Source: Desulfonatronum lacustre DSM 10312 (GTDB lineage Bacteria; Desulfobacterota; Desulfovibrionia; Desulfovibrionales; Desulfonatronaceae). Taken from it: a stretch of 64,000 bases of DNA. The translations under genes and the position numbers were made by a program. Of this stretch, positions 16,623 to 25,216 are shown piece by piece (position 1 is the stretch's first letter; each line of letters opens with the position of its first letter). The stretch spans positions 1,179,482-1,243,481 of the forward strand of contig NZ_KI912608.1 of the NCBI RefSeq assembly GCF_000519265.1, written 5' to 3'. The notes beneath the pieces were generated by a model that made no database searches, was not told where the DNA came from, and was given only the letters and a program-made list of their open reading frames with translations.

Positions 16623-16691
16623 ACCTACTACTTGTGTTCGAAGCAATGTGCAGTAAGAAAATCCAGAGCGAAAAAGAATGAAAAGATGCTG
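16623..16691 (+). pseudogene. YHS-domain-like relic after an in-frame stop
   Basis: About 23 codons, TYYLCSKQCAVRKSR to NEKML, in frame with the preceding small gene and separated from it by one TAA. The C-S-x-x-C spacing is that of YHS domains found with copper ATPases. The N-terminal DPVCGM part is not seen. Confidence 0.35.
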
Positions 16692-16693
16692 GC

Positions 16694-16830
16694 TCATTTG
16701 GCGTTTTTCAGGAATCTCACGTTGATGGCAACAATCACCGTGCTAAGGGACATGAGCGCCGCCCCCATGGCCGGAGACAACAGAATGCCGTATGTATATA
16801 CGGACACCTGCCGCAAGGGGTATGGCAAAT
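16694..16830 (-). pseudogene. C-terminal relic of a second metal P-type ATPase
   Basis: On the minus strand one frame reads TYGILLSPAMGAALMS, then LSTVIVAINVRFLKNAK and a stop. This is the last transmembrane pair and C-terminus typical of heavy-metal P1B ATPases. The intact ATPase next door ends differently, so this is not a duplication of its end. Further upstream the likeness fades (PYPLRQVSVY). Everything N-terminal is missing. Confidence 0.5.
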
Positions 16831-16869
16831 AATCTTCAGCCAAGCATAAGTGGGCATATAATCTGCCTC

Positions 16870-19347
16870 TTATCTGATCTTTCCGTCCAGCGAAATCTTT
16901 GACCGTCTGAGCAGTATGGAGTTGCCGATTACCGTCAGCGAGCTTGCGGTCATGGCCACGACTCCGATCATGGGATGCAGGAGACCTGCTGCTGCAATGG
17001 GTATGGCTACCACGTTGTAAAAGAACGCCCAGAACAGGTTCTGTACGATTTTGCTGAAGGTTGCCCTGGACAGCCGGATAGCCTCGACCACCTTGGGCAG
17101 TTCTCCTGAGACCAGGGTGACGTCCGCTGCTTCAATGGCCACGTCGGCCCCAGCTCCAATGGCGATGCCCACGTTGGCCTGCTTGAGGGCCGGGGCGTCG
17201 TTGATGCCGTCTCCCACCATGGCCACGTATTGGCCGAAACGCTCCTGCAGTTTGCGGATCTCGTCCACCTTGCCCTCTGGCAGCACACCTGACAGCACTT
17301 CGTCGATACCCACTTCCTCGGCCACGGCCCTGGCGGTCCGTTCATTATCGCCAGTGACCATGATCACCCGAAGACCCAGATCGTGCATGGCCTTGACGGC
17401 TTTTTGGGAATCCGACTTCACTGTGTCCGCCACCGCGACAATGCCCACAGCCTTGCCTTCCATGGCCACCAGAACTGCGGTTCGGCCTTTTTCTTCCAGC
17501 CTGTCAAGATCTTCATCCAAAGCTTTAAGCCCGGAAACCCCGTGTTCGTCGAGTAACCTGCGATTGCCTATGAGTATCTGTTTTCCGTCAACTTTGCCTT
17601 CAACTCCACGGGCGGTCACTGAACTAAAATCTTCTACATCTCCAAAATCAACATTCCTGTTTCCGGCCCCTTCCACAACCGCCCGGGCAAGGGGATGCTC
17701 AGATGCATTCTCAACCGCTGCAGCCAGAGCCAGAACGTTATCATCATCATATCCATCGGCAGCCACCACATCGGTGAGTTCCGGCTCGCCTTTGGTTATG
17801 GTTCCTGTTTTGTCCAGGACCACAATCTTGATATCCTTAAGGGTCTGAATTGCCTGGCCGGATCTGATCAGCACACCACTCTCGGCTCCCATCCCGGAAC
17901 CGACCATCAAGGCGGTGGGAGTTGCAAGGCCCAGAGCGCATGGACAGGCAATGACCAATACGGCAATGGTTGCAAGAATTGCCAGAATAGCCGGCGTGGC
18001 CGTCGGATCTACCCAGGGCAGAAAGCCCGCCCCCCATTCCAGAATGGGCCGAAGGGATTCCGCAAACAAAAGCCAAGTAAAAAGACTGGCCAGAGCTATG
18101 ACTATTACCACAGGCACAAACTTGGCAGTGATGCGGTCGGCGAATTCCTGGATGGGCACTCTGGATCCCTGGGCTTCCTCAACCAATCGTATGACCTGAG
18201 ACAAAAAGGTGTCCGCTCCCACCCGGGTGGCCTTGACCTTAAGCCGGCCTTCTTTATTGATGGTGGCTCCAAGCACTTGATCGTTCGGTTTCTTTTCTAC
18301 GGGAATGGATTCCCCGGTAGCTATGGACTCGTCCACGTGGCTTTTGCCTTCCACTATTTCACCATCCGTGGGAATTTTTTCTCCTGGGCGGACGACCATG
18401 ATGTCGCCGATTTCCAGCTCTTTGACCGGCACTTCTATTTCCCCCCCGTCTCGTTCCACTCGAGCTGTCTTGGCCCCAAGAGTGAGCAGCTTCCGGATGG
18501 CTTGGGAAGCACGGCCCTTGGCCCGGTTCTCCAGATAGCGCCCCAGTAGATGGAACGTCATGATTGTCGCGGCCATCTCGGTGAAAGAGGTCATGGGATA
18601 GACAAATCCTACAAGCCCGATGATGTAAGGAGGAAGACTGCCCATGGAAATGAGCACATCCATGTTGGCGGTCAGGTTGGTAAGGGATCTCCAGGCGGAT
18701 ACATGGGTGGCCCAGCCTCCGAACAGGAACACCACGGGAAATGCCAGGATGGATATGATGGCCAGATATCCCGGGATTGGCGACACGAACATGTGCACCA
18801 TCATCAGGATCATAATGAATGTTGCGGGCACGGCGGCAATGACAAACCGTTTCCAGGCTCGGGAAAGGTAGAATTCATCCGCCTCCCGGGGTTCGTCACC
18901 CTCCCGGTCAGTGCTGACGGAAGCCACCTCGTAGCCTGCCCGTTCGATGACCTTTTTCAGTTTTTCAGCTGAAGGACCGTCCTTACCGGATTTTACTGTA
19001 ACCTGGTGATTGGAAATATTGGTTTTGATTTCGCCTATTCCGCTCAGGCGGTTCAGACTGTCACGAATGATCCCCGCGCAGTGGTCGGATCCCATACCGG
19101 GCACCACCAGCTTTACCAAACCGGATACATCTTCATTGGAAACAGATGCCACTTCGTAGCCCGCCTTTTCCACGGCCGAACGAATGGCGTCCGAACCGGT
19201 CCGATCCGGATCATAGTTCACCCGCACCTTGTGATTGGAGATGTTGGTTGAGATATCCTCAATCCCGTCCAGACGGTTCAGGCTTTCACGGATGATCCCC
19301 GCGCAGTGGTCGGATCCCATGCCGGGCACCCCTAAGGTCAGTTTCAT
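16870..19347 (-). CDS. P1B-type heavy-metal (copper-like) ATPase with two atypical HMA domains
   Basis: An 825-residue cation ATPase. Two tandem HMA-like domains (residues about 1-66 and 70-146) both carry [11 protein letters not shown] instead of the usual GMxCxxC, leaving a single Cys. Next come membrane helices, the TGES actuator, the CPC motif near 468-470 ([15 protein letters not shown]), [10 protein letters not shown] near 511, a nucleotide domain with SEHPLARA, and [12 protein letters not shown]. The last helices contain YN ([11 protein letters not shown]) and MTASS, the residues of Cu+-exporting P1B-1 pumps. Copper(I) export is therefore likely, but the HMA change leaves silver or another soft metal possible. 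AAAGGAG precedes the ATG. The two HMA coding stretches are near-identical, suggesting a recent duplication. Confidence 0.85.
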   Translation of the reverse strand: MKLTLGVPGMGSDHCAGIIRESLNRLDGIEDISTNISNHKVRVNYDPDRTGSDAIRSAVEKAGYEVASVSNEDVSGLVKLVVPGMGSDHCAGIIRDSLNRLSGIGEIKTNISNHQVTVKSGKDGPSAEKLKKVIERAGYEVASVSTDREGDEPREADEFYLSRAWKRFVIAAVPATFIMILMMVHMFVSPIPGYLAIISILAFPVVFLFGGWATHVSAWRSLTNLTANMDVLISMGSLPPYIIGLVGFVYPMTSFTEMAATIMTFHLLGRYLENRAKGRASQAIRKLLTLGAKTARVERDGGEIEVPVKELEIGDIMVVRPGEKIPTDGEIVEGKSHVDESIATGESIPVEKKPNDQVLGATINKEGRLKVKATRVGADTFLSQVIRLVEEAQGSRVPIQEFADRITAKFVPVVIVIALASLFTWLLFAESLRPILEWGAGFLPWVDPTATPAILAILATIAVLVIACPCALGLATPTALMVGSGMGAESGVLIRSGQAIQTLKDIKIVVLDKTGTITKGEPELTDVVAADGYDDDNVLALAAAVENASEHPLARAVVEGAGNRNVDFGDVEDFSSVTARGVEGKVDGKQILIGNRRLLDEHGVSGLKALDEDLDRLEEKGRTAVLVAMEGKAVGIVAVADTVKSDSQKAVKAMHDLGLRVIMVTGDNERTARAVAEEVGIDEVLSGVLPEGKVDEIRKLQERFGQYVAMVGDGINDAPALKQANVGIAIGAGADVAIEAADVTLVSGELPKVVEAIRLSRATFSKIVQNLFWAFFYNVVAIPIAAAGLLHPMIGVVAMTASSLTVIGNSILLRRSKISLDGKIR

Positions 19348-19472
19348 TTATGTACTCCTTTGCTTGAACTGAATTCAGACACGCTTTCTCAGACAGGGAT
19401 GGAAGAACTTGAAAACTCTGAAAACCGAAGGAAACGAGCATGAATAGGATTTCATCCTGGATATTGACAGGC

Positions 19473-19629
19473 TAGCAGTCCGTTGAAAAACTCCCAAGTG
19501 CTGCGTCGCTGCAAAAAGTTCAAACTCTCACGTATGAATAAATACGCTTCGACCTTGAACTTTTTTTGCTCCTTGCACTTGGGGTTTTTGAACGGACTGC
19601 CGGATAAGGACTTTTTCAACACTCAGCTA
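19473..19629. repeat. 153-bp palindromic element, TA-flanked, copy 1
   Basis: A TA dinucleotide flanks each end. Inside, the left half (CAGTCCGTTGAAAAACTCCC) pairs with the right half (GGGGTTTTTGAACGGACTG), and the centre holds CGTATGAATAAATACG. The same 153-bp unit recurs intact at 29845-29997 and 49854-50006, and partly elsewhere. TA flanks and a non-coding palindrome point to a Tc1/mariner-IS630-type MITE. Confidence 0.65.
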
Positions 19630-19811
19630 GATTTTTTAGTTTTATTTTTTTTACTATGTTAAATGGAAATTCGCAATATTTTTGATTATTAGCTAACAGA
19701 AAATTCTATTTGATTTAATAATCCAATTACATAGATTGTCATGAACAGATATTTGATAACAAATATCTACCTGTTTATTTCCAGAATTCGGACGGCTATG
19801 TTTATTTAGAC
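19630..19811. other. AT-rich spacer with a short palindrome
   Basis: About 180 bases of very AT-rich DNA, unlike the surroundings. AGATATTTG and CAAATATCT (19747-19768) are perfect arms around a 4-base loop, possibly an operator. No gene is seen. Confidence 0.35.
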
Positions 19812-19980
19812 GTAACTACTCAGTACATTTTGTGTCCGATCTTGCTCCGGCAATCGGTGTCGGGGTCGGCGCTTCGCTATCGGAGTCGGAATCGAAACAG
19901 GAAGAATTTAGAACTCATCCCAGCGCTTTAGATCCCGATTCCGATTCCGACAACAGAATTACTCTGTGCTGAGTAGTTAC
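19812..19980. repeat. Inverted-repeat element with hexamer hairpin (169 bp)
   Basis: GTAACTACTCAG and CTGAGTAGTTAC form exact ends. The left inner part CTTGCTCCGGCAATCGG is shared with the copies at 13504 and 49547, followed by GGTCGG hexamers. The right arm is ATCCCGATTCCGATTCCG. No coding sequence. Confidence 0.65.
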
Positions 19981-20208
19981 ATTTAGACAAGAATACTTGC
20001 GAATCCAGACCACTCAAGGTCTAGCATCTGCACGCTCAATAGCGTATAAACAACTACATAAAATTATCAGTGATTCGAAAAGAAAACTGGACAACGCCAC
20101 TGCAAGGGCCCTGCGCGCCTCCCAGCCACAAGGTTCCGCAGGAGGGGTCCGGCAGATCTTGAATTCCGGATTTAATCAGAATCAAGCTCTAAAGCGGTGG
20201 AAATCAGG

Positions 20209-20691
20209 ATGCGCAGATTACTTGTTTCTCCGGAACTTAACGTGGCCCTGTTCACTTTCTTGCTACACTATCCCTGGGAGTTTCTTCAGGTTCCCTTGTA
20301 TGAACAAATGCCTGATCTGCTTCACTGGGATGGCGTAATAATCTGTACCCGGGCGACCCTTGGGGACGTAATCATTTCCCTGGCGGCATACTGGACGGTG
20401 GCAGCGATCCGTCATGACCGGAGGTGGATTAAGCGCCAAGGGACCGCAACCATAATTGCCTTCATGGCAATGGGGATAATGGTTACCGTTGCCATGGAGT
20501 GGCACGCTACAGCCGTTGCGAATCGCTGGCAGTATGGAGATGTGATGCCCACTGTTCCGCTGCTGGGGACCGGCCTTTCCCCGCTGCTGCAATGGATAAT
20601 TCTTCCCCCGCTGACAATCTGGTTCGCCAGACGCCAGATCCTCGGACAGGAACGGCTTTCAAACTGTCGATCGGTTGATAAAACAATCTGA
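20209..20691 (+). CDS. Uncharacterised four-span membrane protein
   Basis: A 160-residue hydrophobic protein starting MRRLLVSPELNVALF. The N-terminal region has LLHYPWEFLQVPLYEQM, then about four membrane segments (LGDVIISLAAYWTVAAI, IIAFMAMGIMVTVAMEW, LLQWIILPPLTIWFA) with WHATAVANRWQYGDVMP between them. I know of similar conserved membrane proteins near metal-handling genes but no function. A GTG four codons earlier is an alternative start; neither has a strong ribosome site. A YHS-type gene remnant follows 45 bp downstream and may have been its partner. Confidence 0.6.
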   Translation: MRRLLVSPELNVALFTFLLHYPWEFLQVPLYEQMPDLLHWDGVIICTRATLGDVIISLAAYWTVAAIRHDRRWIKRQGTATIIAFMAMGIMVTVAMEWHATAVANRWQYGDVMPTVPLLGTGLSPLLQWIILPPLTIWFARRQILGQERLSNCRSVDKTI

Positions 20692-20736
20692 TCCTTTTTA
20701 CGGATTCCGGAACAAGACCATAAGGAGATCAATAAA

Positions 20737-20911
20737 ATGAAAACCGATCCCGTATGCGGCATGAATGTGGATGAAGCAGGAGCAATACACAAATCAATCT
20801 TTCGAGGGGAAAGCTATGTTTTTTGTTCACTGCCAGGAGGCTTTTGAACAGCATCCTCTGCTGTACATTGAACAAGAACCGGGGTGCTTCTCTACGTCAG
20901 ATGATCAATGA
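20737..20911 (+). pseudogene. YHS-domain protein, frameshifted
   Basis: A good AAGGAG site and ATG open a frame reading MKTDPVCGMNVDEAGA and then FRGESYVFCS, the first two thirds of a YHS domain (metal-binding, DPVCGM). It then runs into LPGGF and a stop at 20845-20847. The other frame supplies the expected rest, CQEAFEQHPLLYIEQEP. The spacing between the two cysteines is 5 nt short, so a small deletion broke the gene. A sequencing error is possible but less likely for a 5-nt change. Confidence 0.6.
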
Positions 20912-21477
20912 CCGTGGTGGTCCGTCGGAGCGCCGCCCCATTGCTCCAGCCATTCGCGCATCTGGTCGATCTCTCGATTTTGGGCGGCGACGATTTCTTC
21001 GGCCAGAGTCCGCACTTCGGGGTGCACGGCCAGATTTTTGTCCAGAACATCCCGGGCCATATGCACGGCGCCGAGGTGATGTTCAATCATGTCCTCCAGG
21101 AAGACGGTGTCCGCTTCCTCCGCGGACAGGCCTTCGATGTCCCGCATCATGGGCTGATAGGCCGCCTGTGTGGACGCGTCGGGATACCACTGCTCGATCC
21201 ACTGGCGCATCTTCGCGATTTCCCCGGTCTGATCGTCCGTCACCTCCTTGGCAAAGTCGCGCAGTTCCTGGCGTTCGGTCACGGCCAGGATCTGCTTGGC
21301 GCTGTCCACGGCCTCCTGATGGTGAGGGATCATTTCCACGAGAAATTCCAACTCGCTGCCCACTTGATGTTCATGTTCATGCTCCGCCGCATCCGCCGGG
21401 CCGTTCGAAGCGGCCATGAACAGCATGCTCAACACCGTAATGGGCATCCAGAACTTCATGAGACTCAGTGCTTTCAT
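20905..21477 (-). CDS. DUF305-family exported protein
   Basis: A 190-residue protein. The signal peptide MKALSLMKFWMPITVLSMLF ends near ADAAEHEHEH. Two halves of the DUF305 ferritin-like helical fold follow, each with the family motif: FLVEMIPHHQEAVDSAK and FLEDMIEHHLGAVHMA. Family members are found beside copper-resistance genes and may bind metal through the paired histidines. The C-terminus ends in DHHGH. The start at 21477 has AAGGAG upstream; a start 11 codons earlier lacks one. The context (metal ATPase, YHS) fits periplasmic metal handling. Confidence 0.8.
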   Translation of the reverse strand: MKALSLMKFWMPITVLSMLFMAASNGPADAAEHEHEHQVGSELEFLVEMIPHHQEAVDSAKQILAVTERQELRDFAKEVTDDQTGEIAKMRQWIEQWYPDASTQAAYQPMMRDIEGLSAEEADTVFLEDMIEHHLGAVHMARDVLDKNLAVHPEVRTLAEEIVAAQNREIDQMREWLEQWGGAPTDHHGH

Positions 21478-21601
21478 CCTCGTTTCTCCTTGTCGTGGTT
21501 GAATCTCCATGATGCCAAAACGTGCGGCCTATGCCGAATCGTTCAGGGGCATGACATCCAGGAGACGATCTCCGGATGGTATGTCCGCATTAGTCCGCTG
21601 A

Positions 21602-22424
21602 CTATGCTTTAAAGAATGCGAGAAGATCTGCGTTGATCTGGTCCTTGTTGGTGGAGCACATGCCGTGTGGCGCTCCAGGATAGATCTTCAGCGTTGCGCC
21701 CTTGATGATCTTGGCCGAGAGCAGGGCAGATGCATCGATCGGTACGATCTGGTCCTCGTCGCCATGCATGATCAGTGTCGGTACGTCGAACTTGTTCAGA
21801 TCATCCGTGAAGTCCGTCTCTGAAAATGCCTTGATGCAATCGACCACAGCTTTGAAACCGGCCTGCATCCCCTGGAGCCAGAATGCGTCCCGCAGACCTT
21901 GCGAGACCTTGGCACCCTCCTTGTCGGCGCCATAGAACGGCGTGGTGAGATCCTTGAAGAACTGCGAGCGGTCGGCGAGTACGCCGGCACGGATCTTGTC
22001 GAACGCCTCCATCGGCAGACCGCCGGGGTTTGCGGCCGTCTTCAGCATCAGCGGGGTCACTGCGCCGATCAGCACAGCCTTGGCGACACGTTTCGTGCCA
22101 TGGCCGGCCGATGTAGCGGGCAACTTCGCCGCCGCCCGTGGAGTGGCCGACATGAATACTATTTGTCAGGTCGAGCGCGGCAACGAGTGTTGCCAAGTCG
22201 TCGGCATACGTATCCATGTCGTTGCCATCCCAGGACTGGCCTGATCGGCCATGACCGCGGCGGTCATGGGCAATGCAGCGATAGCCGTTGGAAGCCAGGA
22301 ACAGCATCTGGTCTTCCCAGGCATCCGCGTTCAGCGGCCAGCCATGACTGAAGACGATGGCCTGCCCTGTCCCCCAGTCCTTGTAATAGATCTGCGTACC
22401 GTCTTTCGTCAGAATCGTGCCCAT
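21602..22424 (-). pseudogene. Alpha/beta hydrolase (non-heme chloroperoxidase-like), frameshifted
   Basis: The first frame (from 22424) reads [33 protein letters not shown] and the nucleophile elbow [15 protein letters not shown]. At about 22102 an extra G on the plus strand (C in the gene) shifts the frame. The second frame continues without loss: [17 protein letters not shown], the acid [12 protein letters not shown] and the His in YPGAPHGMC. All three catalytic residues thus survive across the two frames. It is either a fresh pseudogene or a one-base sequencing error; intact, it would be a cytoplasmic hydrolase of about 273 residues. Confidence 0.75.
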
Positions 22425-22487
22425 TATTTTGCCTCTTTTTCCTGCTCAGGGGTTGTCGATTTGGTCGATTGCCTGGTTTCAGCGCGA

Positions 22488-23774
22488 TCAAAGCTGCGAT
22501 TTGATTGGCAGGAGAATCTTTTCGGCGATTTTTTGGCGCAGCGGACGGCGCTCCCAACGCGCAAGGGAAAACGGCTCAGCCTCCAGCAGATCGGCCTCGA
22601 ACACCGCCGTCATCCGGGTAGCGAAGTCGCTGTTGTAGATATTCAGACTCGCTTCGTCGTTGAGCCGGATCGAACGAATGTCGAAATTGGTTGAACCCAC
22701 CGAAACAAACTCGGCATCAATGACCAGCAGCTTGGTGTGCAGCATGGTCGGTTGATAGACGTAGATTTCGGCGCCTGCTTGCAGCAGCTCGCCCCAATCG
22801 GCCTTGGAAGCGATCTTGACCGTCAGCGCATCCATATGCGGCCCAGGCAGCAGGATGCGAACGCGAACGCCGCGACCGCGGGCAGCAACCAAGGCCTTGA
22901 TCAACAGCCGGTCGGGCACAAAGTAGGACGCCGCCAAGTCGATAGTCGCCTCGGCCGCCGCGATGGCAAGCAGATACATCAGGTGCATGCTCTCGCTCCC
23001 GCTGGCCGGGGAGGCAATAAACACGTGTGCGTCCATCTCGCCCTTCTCCTGCAGGGCAGGAAAGTAGCTCGGGCCATTCAGCACCTGACCAGTGGTCTTG
23101 ATCCAGTTGTCGTTGAAGGCCGCTTGCAACTGCGCCACTGCGGGGCCTTCAATCAGGAAGTGACTCTCCCGCCAGTGGTTGGGATCGCCACCGTCCCCAG
23201 TCCACTGATCCGCGATGCCGACCCCTCCGGTGAACCCGATACGCCCATCGACCACCAGCAGCTTGCGATGGGTGCGGTTGTTCATCCGGCCCAGGTTGTA
23301 CCAGTTCAGCGGCCGATATCGATGCAACTGCACCCCAGCAGCCTGCATGGAATCCAGCAGCGACTGCTCCATCTTGGTGCTGCCAACCCAGTCGAGAATG
23401 ACGCTCACCGGCACGCCGGCGCTGGCCCGCTCGGAAAGCGCCTGCGAGAAGGCATCACCAATTTCTCCTGACCAGTAAATGAAGGTCTCGAACGTGATCG
23501 AGATCTGGGCCGAACGAATGGCCAGCAGCATCGCCGGAAAAATCTCGTTGCCGTTTTGCAGCGCGGTGACCTGATTGCCGCCCACAATCGCCGGGCCCAG
23601 CAGGACGGACATCTCGCGCCGAAACTGCGGATCGGAGACAGCGTATCGATGCTCGACTTTGCGCTCCAGCACCTTCTCGGGTGTCTTGAAGTTCTGCAAC
23701 ACGACCAGCACCAGGCTGGTGGCCAGCACAGTGACTCCGACAACCCAAAGCATTTTATTTCGGTTCCCAGTCAT
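22488..23774 (-). CDS. Cardiolipin synthase / phospholipase D-type protein
   Basis: A 428-residue protein with an N-terminal membrane anchor (MLWVVGVTVLATSLVLVVL) and two HKD motifs: THRKLLVVDGRIGFTGG in the first half and LHTKLLVIDAEFVSVGS in the second. This is the layout of bacterial cardiolipin synthases (ClsA/B type), which join two phosphatidylglycerols in the inner membrane; other PLD-type transfers are possible. The start at 23774 has GGAAGG upstream. The stop lies just upstream of the frameshifted hydrolase gene on the same strand. Confidence 0.78.
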   Translation of the reverse strand: MTGNRNKMLWVVGVTVLATSLVLVVLQNFKTPEKVLERKVEHRYAVSDPQFRREMSVLLGPAIVGGNQVTALQNGNEIFPAMLLAIRSAQISITFETFIYWSGEIGDAFSQALSERASAGVPVSVILDWVGSTKMEQSLLDSMQAAGVQLHRYRPLNWYNLGRMNNRTHRKLLVVDGRIGFTGGVGIADQWTGDGGDPNHWRESHFLIEGPAVAQLQAAFNDNWIKTTGQVLNGPSYFPALQEKGEMDAHVFIASPASGSESMHLMYLLAIAAAEATIDLAASYFVPDRLLIKALVAARGRGVRVRILLPGPHMDALTVKIASKADWGELLQAGAEIYVYQPTMLHTKLLVIDAEFVSVGSTNFDIRSIRLNDEASLNIYNSDFATRMTAVFEADLLEAEPFSLARWERRPLRQKIAEKILLPIKSQL

Positions 23775-23826
23775 TGCATTGCCTTCCCGGACAAACGACG
23801 GAGTTCGCGACAAACACTATTTGTCG

Positions 23827-24411
23827 TCACCGGGTGGTGAATTGCTGTACCACCACAAGAAAAAGGATGAGAACGCCTGCAAAGCAGACGACAAACACGC
23901 CGCGCGGCACGCTCAGCAGGTCGGGGAGCCGCAGTTTGCCGAAGTCGCCCCAGGTCTCAACCGTTCGTTTTGTCCACCCAGAAAGTTCGGCAAACATCCA
24001 TGAGCCCGCAATAAGTCCGGCCATCCCGAAAAGCGCGTCCCAGCTTCCCTGTCCCAGCGCGGCAGCGGCAGTTCCTGGACAATATCCCACCAGCGCAAAT
24101 CCCGCGCCGAAAAGGAGCCCTCCGATGATGTTCGCGCCGATGCGTGTCGGCTTGACGTGCAGGTTCACTTTGTCGAAGTGGTGCAACGTGGACACGCCGA
24201 TCATGCCGACGATAATTGCGGTGAGCATTATCTTCACGACGGTCCAGTCCTGAAGAAGCAGTTGGCCGATGAGTACGTTGTATTTGCCAACGCCTCCTTT
24301 CTGCAGGAGGAAGCCAAACACCAGACCAAATATCGCGCCGGCAATCAGCTTGGAAGTCGCGGTTTCGACTGATTTCCGGTTTGTCGTGGCCGACTTCAGC
24401 GTGTCAAACAT
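23827..24411 (-). CDS. YeeE/YedE-family membrane protein (DUF6691-like half)
   Basis: A 194-residue membrane protein with family signatures LIAGAIFGLVFGFLLQKGG, GGLLFGAGFALVGYCPGTA and GLIAGSWMFAELSG; the Cys in GYCPGT is the conserved one of sulfur-transport (YeeE/YedE, PmpB-like) proteins. It probably moves thiosulfate- or persulfide-type sulfur with its neighbour. The start at 24411 follows the neighbour's stop by 7 bp with GAGGAA between, so they are coupled. Confidence 0.75.
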   Translation of the reverse strand: MFDTLKSATTNRKSVETATSKLIAGAIFGLVFGFLLQKGGVGKYNVLIGQLLLQDWTVVKIMLTAIIVGMIGVSTLHHFDKVNLHVKPTRIGANIIGGLLFGAGFALVGYCPGTAAAALGQGSWDALFGMAGLIAGSWMFAELSGWTKRTVETWGDFGKLRLPDLLSVPRGVFVVCFAGVLILFLVVVQQFTTR

Positions 24412-24418
24412 GGGTTCC

Positions 24419-25036
24419 TCACAGATTGTAGAGCGGCAGGGCCACGGCGACACCACCAATGAAAAAGCAAATCACGGCAATCCACGATGCCACGTTGAGC
24501 TGAAGGGTTCCGCTGATGCCGTGGCCGCTGGTGCAACCTCCGGCCAGCCGGGCCCCAAATGCCATCAGCATGCCGCCGGGAAAGGCGATGGCCGCACGCA
24601 GCGCAATGCTGTCGCCGAAGCGTGCCTCCCAGATGGGCGGCAGCCATTCATTGGCGAACTCGCCGCCCGTCAGGGCGGCAATCGCGCCACCCACGATGGT
24701 TGCGACCACAAAGACGAATCCCCAACCCACTTTCGGCGGCTTGTCCTTGAAATAGGTGAGCGAGGCCGTGCGGCGGGGCGCGATGCGTTTGCCGAGAAAG
24801 CCCGCGAGCTGCGCGTAGAATGAGGAGGCCCCGATGGGCTTGTCGGAAAAGTAAAATGTCAGCCAGGAAAGCACTCCAATGCCCGCGCCGACAATATAGG
24901 GGGACCAGGCCGGTCCCGGATAATCAAGCGCATCCACGCCTGCCCCCGCATCGGTCGCGGCACATGTGAACAGGAGAACAAGACTGCCGATCAATAACGC
25001 GGCAGGCCTGGAAATCATTGGGACGGAAGAAGGCAT
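24419..25036 (-). CDS. YeeE/YedE-family sulfur-transport membrane protein
   Basis: A 205-residue protein with a first hydrophobic segment (ALLIGSLVLLFTCAA) and several others, and the conserved ARLAGGCTSGHGISG with its cysteine. With the following gene it makes the usual two-part YeeE/YedE module often encoded beside MBL-rhodanese proteins. The start is uncertain: ATGs at 25036 and 25018 both lack strong ribosome sites. A longer reading runs into a hexanucleotide repeat just upstream (RFRFDFD) and is artefactual. Confidence 0.75.
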   Translation of the reverse strand: MPSSVPMISRPAALLIGSLVLLFTCAATDAGAGVDALDYPGPAWSPYIVGAGIGVLSWLTFYFSDKPIGASSFYAQLAGFLGKRIAPRRTASLTYFKDKPPKVGWGFVFVVATIVGGAIAALTGGEFANEWLPPIWEARFGDSIALRAAIAFPGGMLMAFGARLAGGCTSGHGISGTLQLNVASWIAVICFFIGGVAVALPLYNL

Positions 25037-25065
25037 GTTCGTGCGCAAGGTTGCTCCATTGTTGT

Positions 25066-25172
25066 CAGGGTCGAAATCGAATCGAAATCGCAATTGAAAT
25101 CGCTATGGCAATAGTTTTATGATTTATTTGTTTTTCGACTCGATTGCGATTTCGATTCCGATTTCGACCCTG
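25066..25172. repeat. Hexanucleotide hairpin without terminal repeats
   Basis: CAGGGTCGAAATCG opens the left arm and CGATTTCGACCCTG closes the right arm. Both arms consist of ATCGAA-type hexamers, with a loop of about 30 AT-rich bases. It lies between the MBL-rhodanese gene and the YeeE pair and may end or weaken read-through. Confidence 0.5.
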
Positions 25173-25216
25173 GGTATTGCATTGGCTATTTATCTTAAAT
25201 TGAACGAAAATTCGTA

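Noticed and set aside
13504..19980. Regular repeats considered as a CRISPR array
   Set aside because: The six-base units have no spacers, and the elements are dispersed with inverted ends; no cas genes.
19997..20338. 113-codon plus-strand frame before and across the membrane protein gene
   Set aside because: No family features; it overlaps the start of a clear membrane protein in another frame.
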